Shown: positions 7,632-16,646, counted from the first letter of the stretch. The stretch is DNA of 64,000 nt from Streptosporangium canum (GCF_900113865.1 NZ_FOQY01000002.1:248001-312000), one strand, 5' to 3'. Notes: a model not told the origin generated them from the letters alone. Numbers and translations: made by a program.

Positions 7632-8453
7632 ATGCGACCATCCAGACTCCAAATCGCGGCGTTGACCGCGTCCGTGCTCACATTCATCGCCGCATTGGCC
7701 ACAGCGGCACTGCCCTCGCTGTCCTACACCACCGGGTTCGCGCCGCACTGGGTGACGGCCGCCGCCGCCTTGGCCGGTGCGGGCTTCGCCGTCTTCGAAC
7801 GGCCGGTCGCCGCGGGCTGGCTCTCGTCGGTGCTGTTGCTCTGGTCGGCGGGTGGGCTGGTGCTCGACTGCTTCCGCGCGTTCTTCGTGGTGACCGGGAT
7901 ACCGGCGGGGGAGTTCGCCCGGGTGGACGGGCCTGGGATGGCGGGACGGGCACTCAGTCTCGCCGCCACCGGGCTCGTCGGGGCGCTGGTGCTGCGGCGC
8001 ACCCGGCTGCCGAGCGGGTCGTGGCTCGGTTACACGGCCTTCGCGCTCGGGTTCATCTATCCGACGGTCAAGCTGTACTGGTCGCTGGGCGGGTCGTTCC
8101 TGCGCCCCGCCGGCTACTCCGAGGGATTTCCGTACGGCGAGTTGATCATGCTGGCCATCGGGGCGGTCGGATCGCTGGCCCTTGTTCAGGCGTGGGGGAG
8201 GCGGCTGCCGCGCAGGCTGGTGCTGTTCGGCGGTTGGACGGGAGCCGCTATGTTGAGCACCATGGGGAGCATGTCCGTGTTCGGCACCCTCTCGCAGCTC
8301 ATGGGGGTGACCGACGGGCCGGTGCCGCTCGCCGACGCCTCAGCGGTCGTCATGGTCTCCTGCGTGTACGGGAGCTGGCTGCTGTTCGGGCTCGCGGTGG
8401 CCGGGGCCACCCTGGCCTACCAGCGGCAGACCGTCAGGGTGCTCGCGCGGTGA
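7632..8453 (+). CDS. Multi-spanning membrane protein preceding the sensor kinase
   Basis: The ATG at 7632 (MRPSRLQIAALTASV) is the most plausible start, although GGAGG ends only one base before it, which is unusually close. The 273-residue product has seven or eight hydrophobic helices and no catalytic motif. Its stop codon overlaps the GTG of the histidine kinase (GTGA), so the three genes 7632-10254 form one operon. It may be an accessory membrane sensor for the kinase or simply a cotranscribed integral membrane protein. Confidence 0.7.
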   Translation: MRPSRLQIAALTASVLTFIAALATAALPSLSYTTGFAPHWVTAAAALAGAGFAVFERPVAAGWLSSVLLLWSAGGLVLDCFRAFFVVTGIPAGEFARVDGPGMAGRALSLAATGLVGALVLRRTRLPSGSWLGYTAFALGFIYPTVKLYWSLGGSFLRPAGYSEGFPYGELIMLAIGAVGSLALVQAWGRRLPRRLVLFGGWTGAAMLSTMGSMSVFGTLSQLMGVTDGPVPLADASAVVMVSCVYGSWLLFGLAVAGATLAYQRQTVRVLAR

Positions 8454-9607
8454 CGCGGTGGGTGGCGGGGCCGCGGGCGGACGCTGTGGCCGCGTTCGTG
8501 ATCGGGGTACCACTGTTCCCGCTCTCGGTCGTGGTGGCGGTGCTGTCGGTGCCGGGGGAGCGGGCGGCGATCCTGGTGGCGGCATGCCTGCTGGCGCACG
8601 TGGCGTTCGCCTTCCGCCGGGACCCGCGAGTATTCTTCGTGATCGCCGTGGCGCTGGCCGTACAGGCGGTCGTGACCGGGCTCTTCATCGTCTTGCCGAC
8701 CGTCGTGCTCTTCCCGCTCGCCCTCTACTCCTGCACCGCGTACGGCAGGTCGTACCTACCCGTGGTCGTGGGACTGGCGGGGGCGGGACTGGCCGCGGCC
8801 AGGTTCGCCACGGACTCCAGCGTCACGGCCGCCCATCTGGGACCGGATCCGTGGATGCTGCTGGGTCTTCTGGTGGCCATTGTGGTGGCGGCCTGGGGGC
8901 TTGGCCTGTACCGCAGGACTCAGCTCGCCTACGTCGACCTCCTGAAGGAACAGGCCGGCGTGTCAGCCGCTCAGGCCACCCTGGCGGAACGGGCCAGGAT
9001 CGCCCGCGAGATGCACGATGTGGTGGCCCACGCCCTGGCCGTCATCGTCGCCCAGGCCAGAGGCGGGCGACTGATCCCCGACCGCGCCACCGAGGTGCTG
9101 GCCACGGTGGAGGAGACCGGACGCCAAGCGCTCACCGAGATGCGCGGCCTGGTCGGCGTGCTCCGCTCGGACACCGCCCTCGGCTCCGAGGCCGGCGATC
9201 TGCGGCCGCAACCGGGGCTGGCCGAACTCCCGGAGCTGCTGGATCGAACTCGCGCGGCCGGACTCGCGGTGACCATGACCACCTCCGGAAGGGCGCGGCC
9301 GATCGGGCCGGGGGCGGAGCTGGCGCTCTACCGGGTGGTCCAGGAGGCGTTGACCAACACGCTCAAGCATGCGGGCGGCGGAGCGAGCTCGTCGGTCGGA
9401 TTGTCGTGGACGCCGGCGCACCTGGAAGTGACCGTGGCGGACGACGGCCGGGCTCCCACGCCGACCGCAGGCACGGCGCCGGGCAACGGGCTGGCTGGAA
9501 TGCGCGAGAGACTGTCGGCAGTCGGTGGCACGCTCTCCGCCGGAGCCGCAGGGGAGCGGGGCTTCGTGGTGACGGCCCGCCTGCCATACCAGAAGGGCGC
9601 AGTGTGA
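8450..9607 (+). CDS. NarL-type sensor histidine kinase
   Basis: A 385-residue kinase starting at the GTG that overlaps the previous stop. The N-terminal 150 residues contain four to five membrane helices and no extended outer domain, so it is of the intramembrane-sensing type. The dimerisation domain carries the phospho-acceptor His189 in REMHDVVAHALAVI (HisKA_3 family). An HATPase_c domain follows with the N-box (VVQEALTNTLKHA) and the G-box (GNGLAGMRERL). It phosphorylates the adjacent response regulator. The stimulus is unknown; operons of this shape often respond to envelope stress or antibiotics. Confidence 0.92.
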   Translation: MTRWVAGPRADAVAAFVIGVPLFPLSVVVAVLSVPGERAAILVAACLLAHVAFAFRRDPRVFFVIAVALAVQAVVTGLFIVLPTVVLFPLALYSCTAYGRSYLPVVVGLAGAGLAAARFATDSSVTAAHLGPDPWMLLGLLVAIVVAAWGLGLYRRTQLAYVDLLKEQAGVSAAQATLAERARIAREMHDVVAHALAVIVAQARGGRLIPDRATEVLATVEETGRQALTEMRGLVGVLRSDTALGSEAGDLRPQPGLAELPELLDRTRAAGLAVTMTTSGRARPIGPGAELALYRVVQEALTNTLKHAGGGASSSVGLSWTPAHLEVTVADDGRAPTPTAGTAPGNGLAGMRERLSAVGGTLSAGAAGERGFVVTARLPYQKGAV

Positions 9608-10254
9608 CGATCCGGGTGTTCGTGGTGGACGATCAGGACCTCGTGCGTACCGGCACGATCATGGTCATCCAGGCTCAGGGCGACATGACTGTCGTGGGGG
9701 AGGCGCGTGACGGCCTCGAGGCCCTGGCCAGGCTCGGGAAGGTCGTCGCCGACGTGGTGCTCATGGACGTGCGGATGCCTCTCCTCGACGGTGTGGAGGC
9801 CACCCGCAGGCTCCTGGCCGGGGCCGGGGCCGGGCCCAAGGTCATCGTGCTCACCACGTTCGACCTGGACGAATACGCCTTCGCCGCGCTCCGTGCGGGC
9901 GCCTCGGGGTTCCTGCTCAAGGACGCGCCCGCCGAGGAGATCGTGGCCGCCGTCCGGACCGTGCACGAGGGTGACGCGGTCATCGCACCCTCCACCACCC
10001 GGCGGCTGCTCGACCACGTCGCCCCCACCCTGCCGCTGCCGGCCGATCCGCCCATCCCCCTCACGGACCGCGAGCGGGAGGTCCTCCAGCACATCGCGCA
10101 GGGCGAGACGAACGCCGAGATCGCCGGGCGCCTCTTCCTCTCGGAGGGCACGGTCAAGACCCACGTCGGTCGCATCCTGGCCAAGCTCCACCTCCGCGAC
10201 CGCGTCCAGGCGGTCATATGGGCCTACGAACATGGCCAGATCCCCCGCATATGA
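9604..10254 (+). CDS. NarL/FixJ-family response regulator
   Basis: The start is the GTG at 9604, overlapping the kinase stop by 4 bp. The 216-residue product has a receiver domain (FVVDDQDLVRTG at the N-terminus, phospho-acceptor Asp55 in LMDVRMP, conserved Lys in FLLKDAP) and a C-terminal LuxR-type helix-turn-helix (LTDREREVLQHIAQGETNAE, then IAGRLFLSEGTVKTH). It is the cognate partner of the kinase at 8450-9607. Targets are not apparent in the window; the linked membrane-protein genes are candidates. Confidence 0.93.
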   Translation: MTIRVFVVDDQDLVRTGTIMVIQAQGDMTVVGEARDGLEALARLGKVVADVVLMDVRMPLLDGVEATRRLLAGAGAGPKVIVLTTFDLDEYAFAALRAGASGFLLKDAPAEEIVAAVRTVHEGDAVIAPSTTRRLLDHVAPTLPLPADPPIPLTDREREVLQHIAQGETNAEIAGRLFLSEGTVKTHVGRILAKLHLRDRVQAVIWAYEHGQIPRI

Positions 10255-10380
10255 GCTCCGCACGGATCGCGGTCTGGTCCCGGAGAGCCAGTAGCGGCGG
10301 AAGCCGTCGTCTCGCCGCAGAGAGACGGCCTCGATGGCAAGGGTGAGCCCGTGCGGGCCGGAGCGCGGTTGGCCGACCCA

Positions 10381-11031
10381 CTACGCCAGGTGATCGAACC
10401 GGTCGCCGGAGGGTTCCCCGATCGTCTGGCCGGGCTGTCCGGGCGGGCGTTTTGTCGTGGGACGGGCGCGCAGGTGCGCGCGCTCACCCTGCTTGCCGAA
10501 CAGGCTGAGGAACTCGACCGGTTCGGTGTCGGCGGCGCCGAACCAGTGCGGTACGCGGGTGTCGAACTCGGCCGCCTCGCCGGGTGAGAGCACCAGATCG
10601 TGTTCACCGAGGACGAGCCGTAACCGTCCGTTGAGTACGTACATCCATTCGTAGCCCTCGTGGGTCTGCGGATCGGGTTCCTTCCGCCGGCTGCCGGCCG
10701 GGATCACGAGCTTGTAGGCCTGGATGCCGCCGGCCCGGCGGGTCAGGGGCAGCATGGTCATGCCGTGGTGGGTGACCGGACGCAGGTGGATGCGCGGGTC
10801 GCCGGTGGGCGGGGCGTCGACGAGTTCGTCGAGCGTGACGCCGTGGGCTCTGGCCAGGGGGAGCAGGAGTTCGAGGGTCGGCCGGCGGGTGCCGGACTCC
10901 AGCCGCGACAGGGTACTCACCGAGATGCCGGTCGTCGCCGACAGGTCGGCCAGCGTGGTCTCGCGCTGCCGGCGCAGCGCGCGCAGCCGGGGTCCGACCG
11001 CGCCGAGCGCTTGGTCGAGGTCGTTGTCCAT
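10381..11031 (-). CDS. XRE-family regulator with cupin sensor domain
   Basis: I start at the ATG at 11031 (MDNDLDQALGAVG), giving 216 residues; an upstream in-frame ATG at 11109 would run through the divergent gene's start. Residues 10-65 form an HTH_3 domain (LADLSATTGISVSTLSRLES) and residues 100-180 a cupin barrel (THEGYEWMYVLNGRLRLVLG and GEAAEFDTRVPHWFG). This family usually senses a small metabolite and represses a neighbouring gene. It is divergent from the flavoprotein/methyltransferase operon at 11108, and the 76-base gap contains TTGC/GCAA half-sites. Confidence 0.88.
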   Translation of the reverse strand: MDNDLDQALGAVGPRLRALRRQRETTLADLSATTGISVSTLSRLESGTRRPTLELLLPLARAHGVTLDELVDAPPTGDPRIHLRPVTHHGMTMLPLTRRAGGIQAYKLVIPAGSRRKEPDPQTHEGYEWMYVLNGRLRLVLGEHDLVLSPGEAAEFDTRVPHWFGAADTEPVEFLSLFGKQGERAHLRARPTTKRPPGQPGQTIGEPSGDRFDHLA

Positions 11032-11040
11032 GCCGCCAGT

Positions 11041-11070
11041 TTGCCAGGTCGGCAACAGAGTTTGCGGCAA
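11041..11070. promoter_or_regulatory. Candidate operator of the XRE-cupin regulator
   Basis: TTGCC-aggtc-GGCAA at 11041-11055 is a perfect 5-bp inverted repeat. It is followed by TTGCGGCAA at 11062-11070, another TTGC-N-GCAA palindrome. Both lie in the gap between the divergent regulator and flavoprotein genes. Confidence 0.5.
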
Positions 11071-11107
11071 TGGCCGATGGGCCCGCATCCTCGTCGTGGA
11101 GGTGGTC

Positions 11108-12142
11108 ATGGTGACCGATCAGCTGAGGAACGGCTATGACGTGGTGGTGGTCGGCGGTGGCGCCGCGGGGTTGAGCGGGGCGCTGATGCTGGCCCGGGCG
11201 CGGCGGTCGGTGGTGGTGATCGACGCGGGCGCTCCGCGCAACGCCCCGGCCGAAGGTGTGCACGGGCTGCTGGCCAGGGACGGGATCCGGCCGGCCGAGT
11301 TGCTGGAGCGCGGCCGCGCCGAGGTCCGCGGCTATGGCGGTCACGTGGTGCCCGGCGAGGTCGGCGCCGTGGCTCGTGAGGACGACAGGGAGGACACCGG
11401 GTTCGCGGTGACGCTGGCCGACGGCCGGACGGTCCGTGCGCGCCGGCTGCTGGTGGCCACCGGGGTGGTCGACGAGCTGCCGGACATACCGGGACTGCGG
11501 GACCGGTGGGGCCGGGATGTGCTGCACTGCCCGTACTGCCACGGCTGGGAAGTCCGTGACCAGGCCATCGGCGTGCTGGCCGGCGGGCCGCTGGCGGTGC
11601 ACCAGGCATTGCTGTTCCGGCAGTGGAGCGCCGATGTCACGCTGTTGTCCCACACCATGGCTCCGCCGACCGGCCAGGAGGCCGAGCGGCTGGCCGCCCG
11701 CGGAGTCAGCGTGGTGGACGGCGAGGTGGCGTCCCTGGAGATCGTCGAGGACCGCCTGGTGGGAGTACGGCTGAGCAGCGGCGCGCTGGTCAGCCGTCAG
11801 GCGCTGGTGGTCGCGCCGCGGATGGTGGCGCGCGCCGGCTTCCTGGCCGAGCTCGGACTGCGGCCGGCCGAACATCCGAGAGGCGTCGGCGAGCACATCC
11901 CCTCCGACGCGACCGGCCGTACCGATGTGCCCGGGGTGTGGATCGCGGGCAACGTCACCGATCTGGTCGCCCAGGTCGGCAACGTCGCCGCGGCTGCCGC
12001 TGCCGTGGCAGCCCAGATCAACGCCGACCTGGTCGACGAGGACACCCGGCGGGCGGTCGCCGCCTGGCGGGACCCGTTCTCCGCCGAGTCCGAAGCACGT
12101 GTCTGTGAACGGGTGACGGGCGACCGTCGCCACGGCCTGTGA
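11108..12142 (+). CDS. Thioredoxin-reductase-like FAD/NAD(P) oxidoreductase
   Basis: The ATG at 11108 follows GGAGG. The 344-residue product shows an FAD-binding GxGxxG (VVVVGGGAAGLSGAL) at the N-terminus, a redox pair in HCPYCHG (Cys141, Cys144), and a C-terminal FAD motif (GVWIAGNVTDLVAQVGN). The layout matches the low-molecular-weight thioredoxin reductase fold. The NADPH-binding motif after the CxxC is weakened (GVLAGGPLAVHQ), as in many TrxR-like flavoproteins that act on other substrates. A 4-base overlap is possible with the methyltransferase frame that follows. It is probably controlled by the divergent XRE-cupin regulator. Confidence 0.85.
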   Translation: MVTDQLRNGYDVVVVGGGAAGLSGALMLARARRSVVVIDAGAPRNAPAEGVHGLLARDGIRPAELLERGRAEVRGYGGHVVPGEVGAVAREDDREDTGFAVTLADGRTVRARRLLVATGVVDELPDIPGLRDRWGRDVLHCPYCHGWEVRDQAIGVLAGGPLAVHQALLFRQWSADVTLLSHTMAPPTGQEAERLAARGVSVVDGEVASLEIVEDRLVGVRLSSGALVSRQALVVAPRMVARAGFLAELGLRPAEHPRGVGEHIPSDATGRTDVPGVWIAGNVTDLVAQVGNVAAAAAAVAAQINADLVDEDTRRAVAAWRDPFSAESEARVCERVTGDRRHGL

Positions 12143-12171
12143 ACCCCTGTGAACCACGGAAGGGAACCGTT

Positions 12172-12804
12172 GTGTCCGAGGAATTCGGCGCGGAGTACTG
12201 GGAAGAGCGTTACCGCGGCCACAGCGCGGTCCACAGCGGGCGGCCCAACCCGCAGCTGGTGGCGGAGGCCGGGGATCTCGCGCCCGGCACGGCACTGGAC
12301 GCGGGCTGCGGCGAGGGAGCCGATGCCGTCTGGCTCGCCTCGCGCGGCTGGCGGGTGACGGCGGTGGACATCGCCGCCACCGCGCTGCGCCGCGCGCGTG
12401 AGCGCGCCGAAACCCTCGGCGCCGACGTCGCCGGCCGGATCGACTGGGCACAGGCCGATCTGACCGGTTGGACACCCGCCGAGGAACACTTCGACCTGGT
12501 CTGCGCCCACTACGTACACCCGGCGGCATCGCGCGAGGCGCTGTTCCGCCGGCTGGCGGCAGCGGTCGCGCCGGGCGGCACGCTGCTCATCGTCGACCAC
12601 CACCCGTCACATCCGCAGACCGCCGCCGCGCACGCCTCCGCACCGAAGGCGCACATCACGGCCGAGGAGCTCGCGGCCGGCCTCGACCCCGACCGGTGGG
12701 ACATCGCCGTCGCCGAGGCCAGGACTCGGACGGCCACCGACCATCACGGCCACGAGATCACCCTCCATGACGCGGTCCTCAGGGCCCGCAGGAGCGCGGC
12801 GTAG
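12172..12804 (+). CDS. Class I SAM-dependent methyltransferase
   Basis: The chosen start is the GTG at 12172 (VSEEFGAEYWEERYRGH), preceded by GGAAGGGA; an upstream GTG at 12139 overlaps the flavoprotein stop and is also possible. The 210-residue product has motif I (ALDAGCGEGADAVWLASRGW), motif II (VTAVDIAATALRRA) and post-I acidic residues (WAQADLTGW). It resembles the small methyltransferases of the thiopurine/tellurite type often paired with a TrxR-like flavoprotein in actinobacteria. The substrate is unknown. A perfect 30-bp palindrome directly downstream ends the operon. Confidence 0.85.
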   Translation: MSEEFGAEYWEERYRGHSAVHSGRPNPQLVAEAGDLAPGTALDAGCGEGADAVWLASRGWRVTAVDIAATALRRARERAETLGADVAGRIDWAQADLTGWTPAEEHFDLVCAHYVHPAASREALFRRLAAAVAPGGTLLIVDHHPSHPQTAAAHASAPKAHITAEELAAGLDPDRWDIAVAEARTRTATDHHGHEITLHDAVLRARRSAA

Positions 12805-12806
12805 AT

Positions 12807-12836
12807 GCCTCCCGTCCGGCGCGCCGGACGGGAGGC
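12807..12836 (+). terminator. Perfect 30-bp palindromic terminator
   Basis: The 15-base arms, starting GCCTCCCGTCC and ending GGACGGGAGGC, are perfectly complementary with no unpaired loop in the sequence. It begins 3 bases after the methyltransferase stop, so it most likely terminates the flavoprotein/methyltransferase transcript. Confidence 0.75.
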
Positions 12837-13059
12837 CGGGGCCACGTCCGCCGAGTCCACTTCCGGATCACCCGTCCGTTCCGGCGGGACGCGGGGGCGG
12901 GTGGTGGGTTTCCGGCACTTGCGGCGGTTGCCGGCATGGCCGGCGTGCGACACGGAGATCGCGTGCACGCTTGGCGTCATTGATCGATTACGGAGAGTAG
13001 TGTCCGTTGTGAAGTTGATCTACGAGGGCATCCTCACGACGGAATGGAAATTCAGGTTG

Positions 13060-14496
13060 ATGTCACAACGATCCAGCTCCGCGCTCACCGCGCTGGCCTG
13101 CACCCTGCTGACGCTGGCCACACCGGGCACGCCGGTGGCGGCCGACACCGGCGCACACGCCGCCGGCGGCGTGCGGCAGGCCGCCACGAGAGCCGCCGCG
13201 CCCTGTGTCCGGCCGGGGCAGACGACCTACCCCGTCGACTACTACTGGAAGAACGTCCTCGGCATGCGGCTGGGCAGCGGGTCGGTCGCGGTCAACACCT
13301 CCCCGTCCCTGTGGGGTGGGCAGATCGCGCCGGGCAGCGTCTTCACCCTCACTCTGACCCACCGTACGAACCAGTGGCCGCTGCTGGTCAGGAGCTACAC
13401 CACCATGTGGGACCTGTCGTCGCTGCTGGCCGGCGCCGACATCATCGGCCAGTCGGGGACCGGCACCATCAGCGGCACCACCCTGTCGATCACCTCGCAG
13501 GGCTCCAAGACCGACCCGGTCGCGAAGGTCATCACCTTCCAGGTCAGGCAGGGCGCCATCGGGGCCGCCATGACCATCCGGCCCACCGGGATCAGCAGCG
13601 TCATCGCCGCTCCGGGCCAGCTCGGAAACAACACCCCCGCCCCGCCGATCCAGATCGTGGCCGGGCAGTCCATCGCCCCCACCAACGCCGCCGCCGACAC
13701 CGCCACCACCGCGATGGGCACCGCCGTCAGCGTGCCCGTCCTGGCCAACGACACCGCGACCGCACCGGCGATCAGCGGCCTCACCCAGCCCGGCAACGGC
13801 ACCGCGACGATCTCCGGTGGCAACGTGGTCTACACCCCCGCCGCGGGTTTCATCGGCACCGACACCTTCACCTACACCATCACCACCGCCTGCGGGAGCA
13901 GCACCGCCACAGTCACCGTCACCGTCCCCTGCCCCTGGAAACCGGTCAACCTGGTCAACGGCAGCTTCGAGGCACCGCCCGTGGCCTCGATCGACTGGTC
14001 CATCCCCGACGCCTCCGTCAACCCGAGCGCCGGCTGGCACACCACCGCCACCGACAACAAGCTGGAGTTCTGGCGGGGCGGGGCGTCCGGGGTCCCGGCA
14101 GCCGACGGCCAGCAGTTCGCCGAGCTCAACGCCAACCAGGTCTCCACGCTCTACCAGGACGTGCCCACCGTTCCGGGGACCCCGATGACCTGGTCGCTGT
14201 ATCACCGGGGCCGTCTGGGCACCGACGTGATGCGGGTGCTCGTCGGCGCTCCGGGCGCGACCGTGGCTCAGACTCCCACCGGGGCCTCCTCACCGGACAT
14301 CTCCGACGACAACACCGCCTGGCGCCACTACACCGGGGTGTACGTCGTCCCGCCGGGACAGACCACCACCCGATTCGCCTTCGAGTCGGTGTCGGCCGCG
14401 GGGGGCACCCCGACGGCCGGCAACTTCCTGGACGGCGTGGTGTTCCAGACGCCGCCCTGCCCGGCCACCGGCAAGAACGTGGTGCAGACGAGCTGA
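13060..14496 (+). CDS. Secreted protein with Ig-like and carbohydrate-binding-like domains
   Basis: The start at ATG 13060 gives a 478-residue product with a signal peptide (SSALTALACTLLTLATPG to PVAADT). The mature protein has an N-terminal beta domain (about residues 45-215). A cadherin/VCBS-like Ig repeat follows (VLANDTATAPAISGLTQPGN, AAGFIGTDTFTYTITT). The C-terminal jelly-roll (VNLVNGSFEAPP to GNFLDGVVFQTPP) resembles DUF642-type galactose-binding folds. It probably acts as an adhesive or surface protein binding sugars; no enzyme motif is visible. Longer in-frame starts exist as far back as 12805, but only 13060 places the signal peptide at the N-terminus. It is monocistronic. Confidence 0.75.
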   Translation: MSQRSSSALTALACTLLTLATPGTPVAADTGAHAAGGVRQAATRAAAPCVRPGQTTYPVDYYWKNVLGMRLGSGSVAVNTSPSLWGGQIAPGSVFTLTLTHRTNQWPLLVRSYTTMWDLSSLLAGADIIGQSGTGTISGTTLSITSQGSKTDPVAKVITFQVRQGAIGAAMTIRPTGISSVIAAPGQLGNNTPAPPIQIVAGQSIAPTNAAADTATTAMGTAVSVPVLANDTATAPAISGLTQPGNGTATISGGNVVYTPAAGFIGTDTFTYTITTACGSSTATVTVTVPCPWKPVNLVNGSFEAPPVASIDWSIPDASVNPSAGWHTTATDNKLEFWRGGASGVPAADGQQFAELNANQVSTLYQDVPTVPGTPMTWSLYHRGRLGTDVMRVLVGAPGATVAQTPTGASSPDISDDNTAWRHYTGVYVVPPGQTTTRFAFESVSAAGGTPTAGNFLDGVVFQTPPCPATGKNVVQTS

Positions 14497-14514
14497 ATCC
14501 CGGGCAGTCGCCCG

Positions 14515-15003
14515 TCAGGTGTCCCCGTGTCCTTGTGCGAGCTGGGCGTCCATGGTGGAACACAGCTGGGCCAGGACGGTCTCGAGCTGGTGAAGCAATT
14601 CAGGCGGGTACTGGGCCAGGACGGTGTCCTGGCGTTCGTTGACGGGGGCGAAGAAGTCATCGGCGAATTCCCTGACCTGCGCGCTGCTGTGCAGGGTGAC
14701 GATCCGCCGGTCGGCGTGCTCGCGGGTGCGGGTGACGTATCCGGCCTGTTCGAGGCGGTTCAGCAGCGCGGTCATGGCCCCCGAGGACAGTGAAATGCGC
14801 CTGCTGAGCAGGGCGGGGGAGAGCGGGGCGCCGCTCGCCTCGGCGGAGGCGATCTCCAGCAGCGCGAAAGCGTCGGTGGAGTGCACCCCCAGCCGGGCCG
14901 CGAAGCGGCGGCCCAGTTCGGTGAAGCTCGCGCCGTAGGCCCTGAGCCCTTCGGCCAGCCGTTCGCGCTGCGCCGCGACGCCGTCGAGCACCGATTCCTC
15001 CAT
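14515..15003 (-). CDS. MarR-family regulator of the divergent efflux pump
   Basis: The ATG at 15003 is preceded by GGAGG at 5 bases. The 162-residue product has a winged helix-turn-helix with recognition region LLSRRISLSSGAMTALLNRL, and a wing (GYVTRTREHADRRIVTL). It is divergent from the MFS transporter at 15135; the gap contains a clear inverted repeat (15088-15120). The simplest reading is a drug-responsive repressor of the pump and of itself. Confidence 0.9.
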   Translation of the reverse strand: MEESVLDGVAAQRERLAEGLRAYGASFTELGRRFAARLGVHSTDAFALLEIASAEASGAPLSPALLSRRISLSSGAMTALLNRLEQAGYVTRTREHADRRIVTLHSSAQVREFADDFFAPVNERQDTVLAQYPPELLHQLETVLAQLCSTMDAQLAQGHGDT

Positions 15004-15087
15004 CTGGGCCTCCGCCTTCCCTCCGACGCCGGTGATCCACGCCGGCGGCACATGTTGACAACCTATCGTTGGCCAATCTACCTTCCT

Positions 15088-15120
15088 CGTGAAGTTGCTC
15101 CACCATAAAGTTACTTCACG
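15088..15120. promoter_or_regulatory. Operator between marR-like and MFS genes
   Basis: CGTGAAGT (15088-15095) and ACTTCACG (15113-15120) form a perfect 8-bp inverted repeat with centres about 25 bp apart. It ends 14 bases before the MFS start. The spacing suits two MarR half-sites or overlapping dimers. Confidence 0.65.
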
Positions 15121-15134
15121 ATGGAGAAAGATAG

Positions 15135-16646
15135 ATGTCTACTTCTGCCCCCGCCCAGCCCCCTGACCGAGGAGCGCGGCGCGGCATGACCACCTCCCCC
15201 CGCCGCCACGGCGGCGCGACGACCCCCGCCCTCCTGTCCGGGCGCACGGCGGTCGTCGTCCTGGCCGCGATCCTCATCGCGGACTTCATGGAGCTCCTCG
15301 ACGCCACGATCGTCAGCGTGGCGGCTCCGGCGATCGCCGAGGACCTGGGCGCCGGTGAGGCGGCGCTGCAGTGGATGATGGCCGGGTACACACTCTCCGC
15401 CGGAGCAGGCCTGATCACCGGTGGCCGCATCGGCGACCAGTTCGGGCGCCGCCGCGTGTTCCTCCTCGGCCTGGCCGCGTTCATGCTGGCCTCGGCCGGT
15501 TGCGGGCTGGCGCCCAACTCCGGCGTGCTGATCGGCATGCGGGTCGCGCAGGGCCTGGCCACCGGACTGATGATCCCGCAGGTGTTCGGCATCATCCGCG
15601 CCTCGTTCGAGCCCGGCGCACGAGCGAAGGCGCTCGGCGCCTACGGCGCCGTGCTCGGCCTGGCCTCGGTGGCCGGACCGCTGCTCGGCGGAGTCCTGGT
15701 CGAAGCCGACCTCTTCGGCCTGGACTGGCGGGCGATCTTCTGGGTCAACGTCCCGATCGCGATCATCGCGCTGATCGTGGGAGCCCGGTTCATGCCCGAG
15801 TCCCGCGTGCCGGGCGACGCCCGGCTGGACCTGACGGGCGCGGTCCTGGCCGCCGCCGCCGTGGTGCTCCTGCTCCTGCCCCTCATGCAAGGACGCGACT
15901 GGGGCTGGCCCTGGTGGGGCTTCCTCATCCTGGCGCTCTCGCTTCCGGTGACGACCCTGTTCCTCATCAGGCAACGGCGACTGGCCGCACGCGGCGGGCA
16001 GCCGATCCTCGACCCCGCCCTCCTCCGGGTACGGGCCTTCGCCGGCGGCCTGTCCGCCTCCCTGCTGTTCTTCGGAGCACTCGGCTCCTTCTTCCTTCTG
16101 CTGTCGCTCTACCTTCAGCTCGGCACCGGACGCACCGCGCTCGAAACCGGTCTGGTGATCCTGCCCTATGCCGTCGGCTCGATCATCACTTCCGGGATCG
16201 GTGTCCAGTTCGCCCACCGCGCTCTACTCGTGTCGGGCGCGCTGGTCCTGGCCGCCTCCCAGGTCGCCCTGCTCCTCATCGTCCGCGGCGGCGCCGAACC
16301 CTCCTACTGGGCACTCGCCGCGCCGCTGTTCATGGGCGGTCTGGGGCTGGGACTCACCGCCCCGTCCCTGATCAACGTCGTTCTCGCCGGCGTGCCCGGC
16401 AAAGACGCCGGTGCCGCGGGCGGTGTCCTCACCACCGTCGGCCAGGTCGGCAACGCGTTCGGTGTCGCCGTCCTCGGCGTCGTGTTCTTCGCCCGGTTGG
16501 AAAGCTCCTTCACCGATGGAGGCGACGCCCTCATCGCCTACGGCGACGCCCTCACCGCGATCCTGCCCTGGCAGGTCGCCTGCTACGTCGCCGCGGCCGC
16601 GCTCATGCTCCTGCTCCCCAGGCGCGCGAACGCCTCTCACGAGTGA
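15135..16646 (+). CDS. MFS drug efflux transporter, DHA2 (14-helix) family
   Basis: A 503-residue transporter with about 14 membrane helices. Diagnostic signs are the motif after helix 1 (ADFMELLDATIVSVAAPAIA), the loop 2-3 motif GGRIGDQFGRRRVF, and motif C-like VAGPLLGGVL. These match the EmrB/QacA (DHA2) proton-driven drug exporters. It starts at ATG 15135 with GAGAAAGAT upstream. A divergent MarR regulator and operator sit immediately upstream, which suggests substrate-induced efflux. It may contribute self-resistance or export for a local metabolite, but no pathway in the window is directly linked. Confidence 0.92.
   Translation: MSTSAPAQPPDRGARRGMTTSPRRHGGATTPALLSGRTAVVVLAAILIADFMELLDATIVSVAAPAIAEDLGAGEAALQWMMAGYTLSAGAGLITGGRIGDQFGRRRVFLLGLAAFMLASAGCGLAPNSGVLIGMRVAQGLATGLMIPQVFGIIRASFEPGARAKALGAYGAVLGLASVAGPLLGGVLVEADLFGLDWRAIFWVNVPIAIIALIVGARFMPESRVPGDARLDLTGAVLAAAAVVLLLLPLMQGRDWGWPWWGFLILALSLPVTTLFLIRQRRLAARGGQPILDPALLRVRAFAGGLSASLLFFGALGSFFLLLSLYLQLGTGRTALETGLVILPYAVGSIITSGIGVQFAHRALLVSGALVLAASQVALLLIVRGGAEPSYWALAAPLFMGGLGLGLTAPSLINVVLAGVPGKDAGAAGGVLTTVGQVGNAFGVAVLGVVFFARLESSFTDGGDALIAYGDALTAILPWQVACYVAAAALMLLLPRRANASHE

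Noticed and set aside
10604-12529. A 641-codon minus-strand frame across the flavoprotein gene
   Set aside because: It is Arg/Pro/His-rich low-complexity translation, antisense to a gene with intact FAD and CxxC motifs. Only the XRE-cupin frame within the region is real.
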